Source: Candidatus Tayloriibacteriota bacterium | GTDB taxonomy: Bacteria > Patescibacteriota > Minisyncoccia > Phycocordibacterales > SIBU01 | DNA: 48,627 bases | Direction of reading: 5' to 3' | NCBI GenBank assembly: GCA_009695005.1 | Contig: SIBU01000005.1 | Span: 1-48,627 of the forward strand | Shown here: positions 25,128 through 33,922 of the stretch, in pieces | How positions within the stretch are numbered: position 1 is the stretch's first letter | Layout: every line of letters starts with the position of its first letter | Position numbers and translations under genes: made by a program | The notes under the pieces: model-generated | The model's database searches: none | Told to the model about the DNA's origin: nothing | What the model saw: only the letters and a program-made list of their open reading frames with translations

Positions 25128-25810
25128 GTATAACCATCCGCGTCCAAAATAACGTTTTTTGTGCCCTCATTTACCATAGGCTCTATAGCAATCACCATAC
25201 CAGGCTTTAGAACTGGGCCTTGATTCTTTTTGCCATAATTCGGAACGTAAGGATCTTCATGGACCTTGTATCCAACGCCGTGACCAGCAAGCTCTTCAAC
25301 AATACCAAAACTGTGAGGTCTAATATAAGATTCTATAGCGTAACTAATATCCCCCACCTTACCCCCACCTCGAGCAGCCTTAATACCGACATCAAGAGCT
25401 TCCATGGTAACTTTTAAAAGTTTAACCGCAATCTCATCAACTTTTCCGACAGCCACAGTGGTTGCCATATCGGTGTATAAACCATTATGAATAAGCCCCA
25501 TATCTAAAGATACGATGTCACCTTCCTTCAAAACCTTTTCGCTTTCGTTTGGAATGCCATGCACAACTTCGTCATTTACAGAAACACAAAGAGACGCCGG
25601 ATAAGGACGCAGTGCGCCATAAGGTTTGTAGTTAAAAAAAGCAGATTTGTCTCCTCCCGCAGCGACAAGCTTTTCTGCTAAGGAATTGAGTTCGGCTGCG
25701 GTTCGCCCTGGGCGAACCGCAGCTTCTAGTTCGCGCAAAATTTTTGCCAGCCTCTTTCCCCCCTCCCTTAAAATTTTTATTTCCGATTCTGTTTTGATAG
25801 TAATATTCAT
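25037..25810 (-). CDS. map: Methionine aminopeptidase, type I
   Basis: Removes N-terminal Met from new proteins. About 257 residues, the bacterial type I size. All five metal ligands are visible in order: Asp in SLDMGL, Asp in TDMATT, His in GHGVGY, Glu in IEPMVN and Glu in FEKTIL. ATG 25810 is chosen to match the usual MNITIKTESEI-type start; ATG 25825 is in frame. A possible promoter lies upstream: TTGTAA (25854-25849), 16 bp, TAGGAT (25832-25827). It is the last recognisable gene of the ribosomal cluster; infA, rpmJ and rpsM, which often follow map, are absent. Confidence 0.96.
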   Translation of the reverse strand: MNITIKTESEIKILREGGKRLAKILRELEAAVRPGRTAAELNSLAEKLVAAGGDKSAFFNYKPYGALRPYPASLCVSVNDEVVHGIPNESEKVLKEGDIVSLDMGLIHNGLYTDMATTVAVGKVDEIAVKLLKVTMEALDVGIKAARGGGKVGDISYAIESYIRPHSFGIVEELAGHGVGYKVHEDPYVPNYGKKNQGPVLKPGMVIAIEPMVNEGTKNVILDADGYTYRTADAKRSAHFEKTILITEGGAEVLTKL

Positions 25811-25942
25811 AAAATTGAAAACCAAAATCCTAAAAAACGATACTAAAGTTACAATACCAGAACCTCAAACAAATGCCAATCGTTTGTAATTTCTAATTTA
25901 TAACTCGTGATTTTTTTGGGTTTAGTGCTTGAATTTTGAGAT

Positions 25943-26632
25943 TTATCCTTTTATCACTGTTCCTTTAAACGGCGTACCTTCAATATAGTTTTTTAAATTA
26001 TCTATAGGTTTACCGTTCATCAAAGCAACTTCCAACCCAAGTTCTTGCGCTAATTTTGCAGCTATAGGATCAAACGGGGCATTAAGTCCCGGCTCCCATT
26101 TTTCCGGAATTATCTTTCTAAAATCACTCCATGATATTTTTTCAATTTTTTTGGCATCGGGATTATTTTTAGGATCCTTGTCATAAACGAAATCAATATT
26201 GGACAAATTTATAACCTGTTTAGCCCCAACTTCTTTGGCAAACAATACCGCAACATAATCCGTACTATGCCCAGGAGCTTGTGCACCGCCAACTACCAAT
26301 GGTTTAGTAGTCTTGGAAATATCCTTTGGATCAGTTACCACTTCTGGATGCGCAAGAGAGCCGAAAATAATACGGATAAACTCGGCATTCAAACGCAAGG
26401 AATAAATTCCCACCCAATCTAACTCGTCTGATGAAAGATTGGCAATTTCCTTACCTGCTGATTGGTAACGGCGCGCTGTCCTACCTCCTCCCGCAACCAA
26501 AATAAACTCTTTACCTTCCTTTATTTTAGATTCTAAAAAAACTTTTAAACAGGAAACAAAGTTAACATCCACAACGTCTGGAACAATCAGAGACCCACCA
26601 AGAGATATGACAATTTTTTGGTTACTAGCCAT
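25943..26632 (-). CDS. pyrH: UMP kinase, archaeal-type
   Basis: 229 residues of the amino-acid-kinase fold; phosphorylates UMP to UDP. It starts KIVISLGGSLIVP and has AGGGRTARRY, a GHSTD motif, NIDFVYDKDPKNNPDAKKI and DPIAAKLA. These match the archaeal UMP kinase pattern (GGSVLVP, GHTTD, DPLAAK) better than the E. coli-type hexameric enzyme regulated by GTP. The start overlaps the adk-like stop by 8 nt, so two nucleotide kinases are coupled between secY and map. Confidence 0.85.
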   Translation of the reverse strand: MASNQKIVISLGGSLIVPDVVDVNFVSCLKVFLESKIKEGKEFILVAGGGRTARRYQSAGKEIANLSSDELDWVGIYSLRLNAEFIRIIFGSLAHPEVVTDPKDISKTTKPLVVGGAQAPGHSTDYVAVLFAKEVGAKQVINLSNIDFVYDKDPKNNPDAKKIEKISWSDFRKIIPEKWEPGLNAPFDPIAAKLAQELGLEVALMNGKPIDNLKNYIEGTPFKGTVIKG

Positions 26633-27200
26633 TGTGTTCTGAAAGTTTTTTCAAAACTTCCTCGTGTATTTTTTCGGGAGTGCTCATTCCATCGATACCG
26701 ATCACCTTATTTATACTTTTAAAGAAATTGATGGCCTGTTCAGTGTAAGTACGATATTCATTCAAACGAACTTTTATTTTAGCTTCGTCATTGCTATCCA
26801 TTCGTCCGCGCAAAAGTTGACGCTTTATAACTTCTTCATCACTTACTACCAATTCGAAAACTATGTAATCGCGTTCAAGCCATTTGGCCACCTCATCAAA
26901 AAGTCTCGCCTCCGGCTCCTTCCTACCAATCCCCTCGCACACCAACCCCTTTGAAGGTTCTAGATTTAAAAATGCATTCTCAAAAAGATAAGATGCATAC
27001 CAATGAGGCATAAGAATTCCCTGATCATATTCACTGCGCACCCGCTCACCTAATGCATCTTTTCTGGCACGAAGTTTTCGAAATTCATCACCTGTGGAAA
27101 AAACCTCGAATCCAAGCTTTTTCGACAAAAGTTCGCTCTGTGTGCCCTTGCCCGAACCAGTCTTCCCCATCATTAAAATAGTGTTGACATTTGATTTCAT
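26625..27200 (-). CDS. adk: Adenylate-kinase-like nucleoside monophosphate kinase, divergent
   Basis: 191 residues. P-loop GKTGSGKGTQ (about 12-21), then FSTGDEFRKL, which corresponds to the NMP-binding STGDMLR motif. The usual DGFPR motif is replaced by CEGIGRKEPEA, and the LID is reduced to RGRMDSNDEAKIKVRLNEY, as in short-form kinases without a zinc lid. Position after secY is the classical adk position, so it probably supplies AMP kinase activity, but the altered NMP-site motif makes another NMP or dNMP substrate possible. TATAAA (27212-27207) ends 6 nt before ATG 27200. Confidence 0.8.
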   Translation of the reverse strand: MKSNVNTILMMGKTGSGKGTQSELLSKKLGFEVFSTGDEFRKLRARKDALGERVRSEYDQGILMPHWYASYLFENAFLNLEPSKGLVCEGIGRKEPEARLFDEVAKWLERDYIVFELVVSDEEVIKRQLLRGRMDSNDEAKIKVRLNEYRTYTEQAINFFKSINKVIGIDGMSTPEKIHEEVLKKLSEHNG

Positions 27201-27298
27201 GACAAATTTATAGCACAAATACTTATCTTTTACTAATAGTAAAAAACATCCGGAATAATTATTTTCTGGATGTTCTCTATTCCAAACCCTAAACTCTT

Positions 27299-28588
27299 CT
27301 AGTATTCCCTCATTGAAAGCTGAGCATCCACCTTTTTAACCAAATCAAGCACCACAGAAACAACGATAAGAAGTGCAGTACCTCCGATAGCTAAAGATTG
27401 GTCCTGAGTGAAACCTTGAACAATAAACGGCAATACTGCAATAAATCCCAGAAACAACGCGCCGACAAGCGTGATACGAGTCAAAACTTTTGAAATATAA
27501 TTAGAAGTTGCCTGCCCTGGTCTGACACCCGGAATAAAAGCTCCGCTCTTCTGCAAATTTGTAGCGATTGAATCAGGATCAAAAGTAACCGCGGTGTAAA
27601 AGTATGTAAACAAAAATACCAGAAGGAAATAGCTTACTGAATGGAACCAACCATTTGCAAGAAGACCGAGCATAAAGGAAGAGAAATCCTTAACAAAAGA
27701 AATTGACACGTTAGATGACAGGAAGGTGAAAATCAATTGCGGGAAAAGCAAGATTGAAAGTGCAAAGATAATAGGAATAACTCCAGCCTGATTTACGCGA
27801 AGTGGAAGGTACGTTGAAACCCCTCCGTACACTTTATTACCCCTGACACGTTTGGCATAAGTTACGGGAATCGGTCTCTCGGCTTCAGTCACCAACACCA
27901 CGCCAAACACCACCACAAAAGCCACGATGATAAAGCCGATAGTCGTCGGTAAAACACTTGGATCAAAAGATGGGTAAATATATTTATATATAAATTGACT
28001 AATCTCCGTTGGAATACGAGAAACGATACCGGCAAAAATGATCATTGATAAACCATTACCAACACCAAATTCTGTCATAAGTTCACCTAGCCACATCAAA
28101 AGCACAGAACCTCCAGTAATAACTGTGATATTTACGATTCTTCCGAAAAAAGTAATATCTCCCAAAATCCCCTGCTTTTCCAAAAGCAAAAGAAACCCAA
28201 ATGACTGAAGAAGCGCTAAAGGAATTGTAATAATGCGAGAATATTGTGCAAATCTAAGTCTGCCAGCTTCACCCTCTTCATGGTAAAGAGCCTTTAACTT
28301 TGGCGACATCATGGTGGCCAACTGCATAATAATTGAACCCGTAATATAAGGACCAACTCCTAGCATAACAATCGAAAGATTTCCCAACCCTCCACCGGAA
28401 AAAACATCCAAAAGACCAAGAAATTGTTGACTGGCAAGTAGAGCGTGCAACCTTATAGCATCTACTCCAGGAATCGGAATCGAGGCCAACAAACGGAATA
28501 TCACCAAAAGCAGGAGCATAAAAATCACCTTCTTTCTTAGAAGTTTATCTTGAAATACTAATTTGGTTTTAGTGAGAAAATCTTGCAT
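27299..28588 (-). CDS. secY: Protein translocase subunit SecY
   Basis: 429 residues with ten hydrophobic segments, the channel of the Sec translocon. Family landmarks: RLLASIPIPGVD in the first helix, LGVGPYITGSIIMQL in the second (plug and pore region), GNGLSMIIFAGI, the cytoplasmic loop VTYAKRVRGNKVYGG that contacts ribosome and SecA, and the late GIRPG-like FIPGVRPGQAT. ATG 28588 is preferred to 28603 by family starts. It lies in its usual place after rplO. Confidence 0.97.
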   Translation of the reverse strand: MQDFLTKTKLVFQDKLLRKKVIFMLLLLVIFRLLASIPIPGVDAIRLHALLASQQFLGLLDVFSGGGLGNLSIVMLGVGPYITGSIIMQLATMMSPKLKALYHEEGEAGRLRFAQYSRIITIPLALLQSFGFLLLLEKQGILGDITFFGRIVNITVITGGSVLLMWLGELMTEFGVGNGLSMIIFAGIVSRIPTEISQFIYKYIYPSFDPSVLPTTIGFIIVAFVVVFGVVLVTEAERPIPVTYAKRVRGNKVYGGVSTYLPLRVNQAGVIPIIFALSILLFPQLIFTFLSSNVSISFVKDFSSFMLGLLANGWFHSVSYFLLVFLFTYFYTAVTFDPDSIATNLQKSGAFIPGVRPGQATSNYISKVLTRITLVGALFLGFIAVLPFIVQGFTQDQSLAIGGTALLIVVSVVLDLVKKVDAQLSMREY

Positions 28589-28682
28589 GTCGGGTAAAAT
28601 CAAAAATTAAAATCGAAATCTGAAACAATATCTATTTTCTAATTTTTAAAATTCTAAACATTTCGGGATTTGGAATTCTTTT

Positions 28683-29150
28683 TTATTTCGTACTCAGAGC
28701 TTCTGACTTACCTTCAATGGTCCCTCCGGCCTTTTCAATCTTTGCCTTTGCTGTGGCGGATACGGAACATTTTGAAATTATAAGCTTCTTGGTAATTTCA
28801 CCGGTTGCGAGAATTTTTACAAAAAATTTTCCTCCGGTATTACCTTGAACTAAACCTTTCTCAACAAGAATTTCCGGACTGACAGTATCCCCTGCTGAAA
28901 AGTGCTTTTCAAGCATATCCACATTAACAGGAGAAGCCTTGATCTGGAAAGAACGAAAACTGTTTTTGCCGCGTCCGCGAAGTTTCGGGATACGCTTAAT
29001 CATGTCGCGAATTTCTGGACGAATTTTATGACCAGCGCGAGCTGTTTGACCCTTGCCTCCACGTCCGGAAGTTTTACCGCGAGTACCGCCGCGTCCAACT
29101 TGGACACTTTTCTTATTAGGATGAACTCTTTGTAAGTTGTTGATTTGCAT
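28683..29150 (-). CDS. rplO: 50S ribosomal protein L15
   Basis: 155 residues. Glycine-rich basic N-terminus GRGGTRGKTSGRGGKGQ, then RGFKS-like SFRSFQIKASPVN; the C-terminal globular part ends GGTIEGKSE. It follows rpsE by 9 nt. In most bacteria rpmD (L30) lies between rpsE and rplO, but there is no room for it here. Confidence 0.96.
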   Translation of the reverse strand: MQINNLQRVHPNKKSVQVGRGGTRGKTSGRGGKGQTARAGHKIRPEIRDMIKRIPKLRGRGKNSFRSFQIKASPVNVDMLEKHFSAGDTVSPEILVEKGLVQGNTGGKFFVKILATGEITKKLIISKCSVSATAKAKIEKAGGTIEGKSEALSTK

Positions 29151-29159
29151 AGTGGTAAA

Positions 29160-29810
29160 TTATTTTGTGACGGCTATTTGAGGTACACCCGCAACAGCTA
29201 TTTTTTGTTCAATTTGTCTTAATGCTGGGAATTGACTCAGCGCCTTTACAGCAGCACGGGCAATATTAAGTTTATTCTTGCTTCCCGAAAAAATCTTCCC
29301 GGCGATATCGTGAATACCAGCCAACTCAAATACATCTCGGAGTGCGCTTCCAGCGATAAGACCGCGGCCCTTTGCTGGCATAATCATAATGCGAGCACTA
29401 GAATACTTAACGGAAACCTCGTATGGAATTGATAAATTTTTTGTAAGTGCTATTTTCAAAAGATTCTTTCTAGCATTTTTTGTGGCCTTATCGATAGCCA
29501 AAGAAGTGTCACCGGCCTTGCCTGTGCCAACTCCAACTGAACCCTTGCGATTACCGATAACAATGGCAACACTAAAACTGAATCGGCGTCCACCAGAGGC
29601 AACTCGAGTTACTCTTCGAATATTTAAAATCTTTTGATCGAATTCTGACTTAACTCTCTCCTCTCGTGGTCGTTTTCTGTCAGGGCGAGAACTTCGAAAA
29701 CCTCCTCGTGCCGGTTGAGCATCCTTTGAGGCGCCGACAACAGGAACACTCTTACTTATAACAGTAGCGACTACAGAAGGTACAGATGATTGTTTTGTTT
29801 CGTTTTCCAT
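29160..29810 (-). CDS. rpsE: 30S ribosomal protein S5, N-terminally extended
   Basis: 216 residues. The S5 core starts near residue 55 (EFDQKILNIRRVTRVASGGRR) and includes GKAGDTSLAIDKATKNARKN and the C-terminal GSKNKLNIARAAVKAL. S5 helps decoding accuracy and mRNA unwinding at the 30S entry site. The first 55 residues are a Ser/Val then Arg/Pro-rich tail (PARGGFRSSRPDRKRPREER) not found in E. coli S5. It starts 2 nt after rplR. Confidence 0.96.
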   Translation of the reverse strand: MENETKQSSVPSVVATVISKSVPVVGASKDAQPARGGFRSSRPDRKRPREERVKSEFDQKILNIRRVTRVASGGRRFSFSVAIVIGNRKGSVGVGTGKAGDTSLAIDKATKNARKNLLKIALTKNLSIPYEVSVKYSSARIMIMPAKGRGLIAGSALRDVFELAGIHDIAGKIFSGSKNKLNIARAAVKALSQFPALRQIEQKIAVAGVPQIAVTK

Positions 29811-29812
29811 AA

Positions 29813-30163
29813 TTAAAATTTAAGACCCCCTTCTCTTGCGCCGTCAGCCATCGCCTTAATACGGCCGGTGTAAACGTAACCACCACGATCAAACACCACC
29901 TTTTGAATTTTCTGCTCTACAGCCTTTTTTGCGATAGCCTTTCCTGTCTCACGTGCAGCCTCAGTCTTATTGGAAGCCTTAATGCCAAGAGAGGAAGCGG
30001 CAACAATGGTCACAGCCTTTTCATCATTGATAAGTTGGGCGTAAATGTAGCCGTTGGACTTGAAAGCCGAAAAACGAGGTATCAATGCAGTACCAGAAAT
30101 ACGAGAACGGATTCTCTTATGTCGTCTTATCCTTTTTTCAATTTTGATTTTGTTTTTATCCAT
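29813..30163 (-). CDS. rplR: 50S ribosomal protein L18
   Basis: 116 residues, normal length. Basic N-terminus KIEKRIRRHKRIRSRISGT, then RFSAFKSNGYIYAQLIND, and the 5S-rRNA-binding KVVFDRGGYVYTGRIKAMADGARE. It lies between rplF and rpsE, as usual; 94 nt separate it from rplF. Confidence 0.96.
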   Translation of the reverse strand: MDKNKIKIEKRIRRHKRIRSRISGTALIPRFSAFKSNGYIYAQLINDEKAVTIVAASSLGIKASNKTEAARETGKAIAKKAVEQKIQKVVFDRGGYVYTGRIKAMADGAREGGLKF

Positions 30164-30257
30164 GTTTTTAGTTGAAAGTTGTTAGATTAAAGATTTAAGT
30201 TAAGATACGCAATTCTTGATTTTTCTCTTACTTTAATCTTTCAACTTTAATCCTGCT

Positions 30258-30791
30258 CTACGCTGTCTTCTTACCTTGCTTTCTTCTGATAACTTCATCG
30301 TGATATCTGATACCCTTACCTTTGTACGGCTCAGGCTTCTTCAAATCACGAATTTTAGCGGCAAATTGTCCAACCAATTCTGTATTAATTCCGGATATTA
30401 ACAAAGCACCTTTTTCAGCAACAACCTTAAGTCCCTCTGGAATTTTAACTTTTATCTGATGTGAAAAACCTAAGTTTAGCACCACTTCACTACCCTTCAC
30501 TTCGGCCTTAAAACCGATACCTTCAATAATCAATCTTTTCTGAAATGGTGTGGTAACACCTGCAATCATATTTGAAGCATGCGCAGAATAAGTTCCCCAT
30601 AGAGATTTAGACGCGCGGTCATTTTTTTGCAAAGAAACCTTAAGCGATCCATCTACAACTTCAAAGACCACAGCTGTACTGAAATCACGAGTGATTGTTC
30701 CTTGAGAACCTTTCACTGAAAGTGTCTGACCGGCTACTGTTACAGTAACGCCAGCTGGAATAGTTATTGGTTTTTTTCCAATTCGTGACAT
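30258..30791 (-). CDS. rplF: 50S ribosomal protein L6
   Basis: 177 residues in two similar domains. Begins MSRIGKKPITIPAGVTV and contains LIIEGIGFKAEVKG and the C-terminal EPYKGKGIRYHDE signature near the factor-binding site. ATG 30791 matches family starts; a further in-frame ATG at 30803 would overlap rpsH. It starts 5 nt after the rpsH stop. Confidence 0.97.
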   Translation of the reverse strand: MSRIGKKPITIPAGVTVTVAGQTLSVKGSQGTITRDFSTAVVFEVVDGSLKVSLQKNDRASKSLWGTYSAHASNMIAGVTTPFQKRLIIEGIGFKAEVKGSEVVLNLGFSHQIKVKIPEGLKVVAEKGALLISGINTELVGQFAAKIRDLKKPEPYKGKGIRYHDEVIRRKQGKKTA

Positions 30792-30796
30792 AAATT

Positions 30797-31192
30797 TTAC
30801 CAAATTAAAAACAAAGCTTCCCCACCAACATTCTCCTTGCGGGCTTCTTTATCGGTTAAAACACCCTTTGGTGTTGAAAGAATTAAACTACCAAAACCGC
30901 TCTTGATTGGCTTAACATCATCAATTTTCTTGTAGATTCTTTTTGAAGGCTTGGAAAGTCTTCGGGCACCCTTAAATCTTGGTGAGCCGTCAACAAGAAC
31001 AAGCTTTGCCTCAATTTGCTTGGTAACTTTTTTACCTTTCTTTGGAAGCACCTCAACGTACCCTGCTCTCTCCAAAGCAACGAGGACAGCCAAAACAAAC
31101 TTCGAGTGTTGAAAAACTACCTGCTCCTTGTTTGTAAGAGCGGCATTTTTGATCCGTACGATCATATCTGCAATTATATCTGTTGGTACCAT
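30797..31192 (-). CDS. rpsH: 30S ribosomal protein S8
   Basis: 131 residues, normal length. DIIADMIVRIKNAAL at the N-terminus and the C-terminal VLTDKEARKENVGGEALFLIW, matching the S8 signature STxxGxMTxxxARxxxxGGExL in a slightly altered form (LSTPKGVLTDKEARKENVGG). S8 binds central-domain 16S rRNA. It follows rpsN by 76 nt. Confidence 0.97.
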   Translation of the reverse strand: MVPTDIIADMIVRIKNAALTNKEQVVFQHSKFVLAVLVALERAGYVEVLPKKGKKVTKQIEAKLVLVDGSPRFKGARRLSKPSKRIYKKIDDVKPIKSGFGSLILSTPKGVLTDKEARKENVGGEALFLIW

Positions 31193-31268
31193 TGTTTTGA
31201 TTTTCTTATCTTTACCGCCGCGATTTCGACATTCAAATTATTAAATATCGGAATCGTGGCGAGAATTA

Positions 31269-31454
31269 CTACCATGACGATTTCTTAACTCCTGGAATCA
31301 TACCCTCGTTGGCATACTCTCTAAAACAAATACGGCACAAACCGAAATCTCTCATATATCCATGCTTTCGGCCACATCTAAAACAGCGTCGCACCAATCG
31401 TGTGCTAAATTTTGGTTTCTTCTGTGAACGCGCTATTACTGATGTTTTTGCCAT
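31269..31454 (-). CDS. rpsN: 30S ribosomal protein S14, zinc (type Z)
   Basis: 61 residues. The four zinc ligands are CFRCG and CRICF, followed by [17 protein letters not shown], the usual C-terminus. This is the short zinc-binding S14. A 142-nt gap precedes it after rplE, larger than most gaps in the cluster. Confidence 0.96.
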   Translation of the reverse strand: MAKTSVIARSQKKPKFSTRLVRRCFRCGRKHGYMRDFGLCRICFREYANEGMIPGVKKSSW

Positions 31455-31596
31455 ATATATTTACTTTGAACTATATTTTTAGCTTTATTTTAACAAAGGT
31501 CGTCCCTTTAGAAAAAATAAAAGCTCTTCGAAAGCTTGGCCGTAATGCTATCAAAGGCCGAATGTCCTGTCAATCAAAAAACAAAGCAACTAAAGG

Positions 31597-32154
31597 TTAC
31601 TTTTTATCTTTTCCTACCGAAGCCTTCTTAAAAGGAAAGCCCAAGTGCTCAAAGAAAGCTTGCGCCTCTTTTCTGGATTTAGCGGTAGTAACTACGGTTA
31701 CGCCAATTCCAAAAACGTCCTTAAGTTCCTCATCGATAGTTTCAGGGAAAATAGTATGCTCCTTAAGTCCCAAGCTTATGTTTCCCATGTCATCAATAGA
31801 CGTAGTAGACAAACCTCGAAAGTCCTTTGTTCTTGGTAGAGCAATATTTAAAAGCTTATCCAAAAAACTAAACATCCGAGCTCCACGAAGAGTTACTTGA
31901 GTACCAACAGGGTCATTTTCACGAACCTTGAAAGAAGCGATAGATTTCTTGGCACCCTTAGTGGTGATTTTCTGGCCAGCAATTTTTGAAAGACGATCTT
32001 TAACAATTTCAATTTTTTTCTTATCTTTAAATGAACCTATACCAGAAGACAAGACAATCTTAACAAGCTTCGGTGCCTGCATAACATTGGTATAACTGAA
32101 ATCCTTTTTCAGTAGTTCAAATATTCCTTTTTCTATTTCTTTTACGGTTTTCAT
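31597..32154 (-). CDS. rplE: 50S ribosomal protein L5
   Basis: 185 residues. Contains VMQAPKLVKIVLSSGIG, ITTKGAKKSIASFKVRENDPVG and RGLSTTSIDDMGNISLGLKEH, the standard L5 landmarks for 5S rRNA and P-site tRNA contact. It lies after rplX with an 87-nt gap; start ATG 32154. Confidence 0.97.
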   Translation of the reverse strand: MKTVKEIEKGIFELLKKDFSYTNVMQAPKLVKIVLSSGIGSFKDKKKIEIVKDRLSKIAGQKITTKGAKKSIASFKVRENDPVGTQVTLRGARMFSFLDKLLNIALPRTKDFRGLSTTSIDDMGNISLGLKEHTIFPETIDEELKDVFGIGVTVVTTAKSRKEAQAFFEHLGFPFKKASVGKDKK

Positions 32155-32241
32155 AAATGTAGGGTTAGGGTGGGGAGTTTAGGGTTTAGTCTTTTCCGAA
32201 TCGGAGTAGATACTAGCCTCTCTCTCTTCCCTTCTGTAATC

Positions 32242-32547
32242 TTAAATTTCTTTTCCGCTCCTTCTGCTTATTCTGACAAATCGCTCTCCAACCAACTTCT
32301 TACCAACTCTCACTGCCTTTTTTGTATCCGGATCGGAAACCATCACGTTAGAAATATGAATCGGCATAGCCTTATCGATTATTTGCCCTTTCTCCCCTCC
32401 TTTTCTAGGCTTCTGATGTTTCTTGCGAAGATTAAGACCAGTTACAACAACCATATCCTTCTTTGGAATTGCAAGCGAAACCAAACCGGACTTTCCTTTG
32501 TCCTTACCTGCGATAATTATTACTTTGTCATTCTTTTTAATCTTCAT
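32242..32547 (-). CDS. rplX: 50S ribosomal protein L24
   Basis: 101 residues with a KOW motif at the N-terminus (KNDKVIIIAGKDKGKSGLV) and VTGLNLRKKHQKPRKGG after it. L24 is an early assembly initiator that binds 23S rRNA. It lies between rplN (14 nt) and rplE, as usual. Confidence 0.96.
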   Translation of the reverse strand: MKIKKNDKVIIIAGKDKGKSGLVSLAIPKKDMVVVTGLNLRKKHQKPRKGGEKGQIIDKAMPIHISNVMVSDPDTKKAVRVGKKLVGERFVRISRRSGKEI

Positions 32548-32561
32548 AAATCGTATGTTAT

Positions 32562-32933
32562 CTATACTATTTCAGGAGCTCTTGATGCAATCGTCTGGAA
32601 ACCAGCCTCACTTATCTCTCGTGGAATTGGACCGAAAACACGTCCAGCGATCGGTTCATTCTTTCCCTTTTCCAGAATCACAACCGCATTCTCGTCAAAG
32701 CGGATATAAGAACCATCCTTGCGCCTGTAAGCCTTTCTCTGTCGTACAACAACGGCATGGAGCACGTCCTTCTTCTTTACTGCCTTGCGTGGCTCAGCCT
32801 TTTGAACAGACAAAACAACAATCTCTCCTAACTCCGCATAGTGCTTCATTGAACCTCCAAGAACCTTGAAAATTCTTCCGATTTTTGCTCCGGAGTTATC
32901 AGCTATATTCACAATGGATCTTGGTTGAATCAT
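32562..32933 (-). CDS. rplN: 50S ribosomal protein L14
   Basis: 123 residues, starting MIQPRSIVNIADNSGAK; contains RRKDGSYIRFDENAVVIL and the C-terminal RVFGPIPREISEAGFQTIASRAPEIV. It is a highly conserved 50S protein at the subunit interface. It lies 17 nt after rpsQ. Confidence 0.97.
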   Translation of the reverse strand: MIQPRSIVNIADNSGAKIGRIFKVLGGSMKHYAELGEIVVLSVQKAEPRKAVKKKDVLHAVVVRQRKAYRRKDGSYIRFDENAVVILEKGKNEPIAGRVFGPIPREISEAGFQTIASRAPEIV

Positions 32934-32950
32934 ATATTTAAATTAAAAAT

Positions 32951-33205
32951 CTATACAACCGTAAAATGCTTATCTTTAGAAATTGGACGACATTCAACAA
33001 TCGAAACAAGCTCTCCTTCTTTTTTGGTATTACCCGCATCATGAGCCTTGAATCGTTTCGTAACCTTAAAATACTTATCGTATTTAGGATGCTTAATAAA
33101 ACGATCAATCGCCACAACGATCGTATCCTTCATCTTAGTAGAAACAACCTTGCCGCGAAGTGGTTTTTTTGATGGCTCTGATTTTGTTACTTTTTTTGGT
33201 TCCAT
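32951..33205 (-). CDS. rpsQ: 30S ribosomal protein S17
   Basis: 84 residues. The OB-fold core begins LRGKVVSTKMKDTIVVAIDR and includes the signature ending GNTKKEGELVSIVECRPISK. An early 16S-binding protein. The first 17 residues are a short Lys/Ser extension. It follows rpmC by 10 nt. Confidence 0.96.
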   Translation of the reverse strand: MEPKKVTKSEPSKKPLRGKVVSTKMKDTIVVAIDRFIKHPKYDKYFKVTKRFKAHDAGNTKKEGELVSIVECRPISKDKHFTVV

Positions 33206-33215
33206 ATATTTAAAA

Positions 33216-33401
33216 TTATTTTGTCTTCTGAATATTTAATTCAGTCAAAATCTGAGCAATGGCAGTGCGAATTGCCCGACCGGATTTCACATTTTTTATT
33301 TTGCCACCAGACATAGCAAAACGAAAAACACGAAGCTCTTCTCGCTTATCTGAAAGCACTTTGTTCAACTCATTTTCAGTTTTTCCTTTGAAATCTTTCA
33401 T
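33216..33401 (-). CDS. rpmC: 50S ribosomal protein L29
   Basis: 61 residues, two helices: ENELNKVLSDKREELRVFRF and VKSGRAIRTAIAQILTELN. L29 lies at the polypeptide exit tunnel. It sits between rplP (9 nt) and rpsQ, the canonical order. Confidence 0.95.
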   Translation of the reverse strand: MKDFKGKTENELNKVLSDKREELRVFRFAMSGGKIKNVKSGRAIRTAIAQILTELNIQKTK

Positions 33402-33410
33402 GTTGATAGT

Positions 33411-33836
33411 TTAAAATATCTCGCGACTTACTATCTTAATTTTCACGGGCAATTTAGTACCTGCCTTTCGCAAAGCCTCACGGGCGACAGCCTCAGGAAC
33501 TCCATCAATCTCGAAAATCATTCGCCCTGGTCTAACTTGTACACAGTAACCCTGGATATCACCCTTACCCTTTCCCATGCCTACTTCAGCGGCCTTTTGA
33601 GTAAATGGTCTATCGGGAAAAATACGAATCCAAATTTTACCGCCCTTACCGGCTGAACGTGACAAAACTTTTCGAGCGGCTTCTAATTGCTTTGACTCGA
33701 TACGCTCTGCAGCCATGGCTTTCACACCAAAAGAACCAAAACTTAATTCTGTTCCACGGGTTTCAACCCAAGCACGCTTGGCGTTTCGCCTTGAAGTGTG
33801 CCACTTTCTGTATTTTACTTTCTTTGGTACTAACAT
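33411..33836 (-). CDS. rplP: 50S ribosomal protein L16
   Basis: 141 residues. Starts MLVPKKVKYRKWHTSRRN; contains LSFGSFGVKAMAAERIESKQLEAARK, IFPDRPFTQKAAEVGMGKGKG and PGRMIFEIDGV, matching L16 throughout. It contacts A-site tRNA and 5S rRNA. It follows rpsC by 86 nt. Confidence 0.97.
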   Translation of the reverse strand: MLVPKKVKYRKWHTSRRNAKRAWVETRGTELSFGSFGVKAMAAERIESKQLEAARKVLSRSAGKGGKIWIRIFPDRPFTQKAAEVGMGKGKGDIQGYCVQVRPGRMIFEIDGVPEAVAREALRKAGTKLPVKIKIVSREIF

Positions 33837-33922
33837 GGTTTTTTACTTAAAACTGACAACCTGCAATCTCTAACAAAATATTCCTTTCGATTTTTTGTTA
33901 GTTGCAAGTCTTATGTCGTTGG

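Noticed and set aside
32170-32709. 179-codon plus-strand frame
   Set aside because: It lies antisense to rplX and rplN, whose identity is certain, and its composition is that of a shadow frame.
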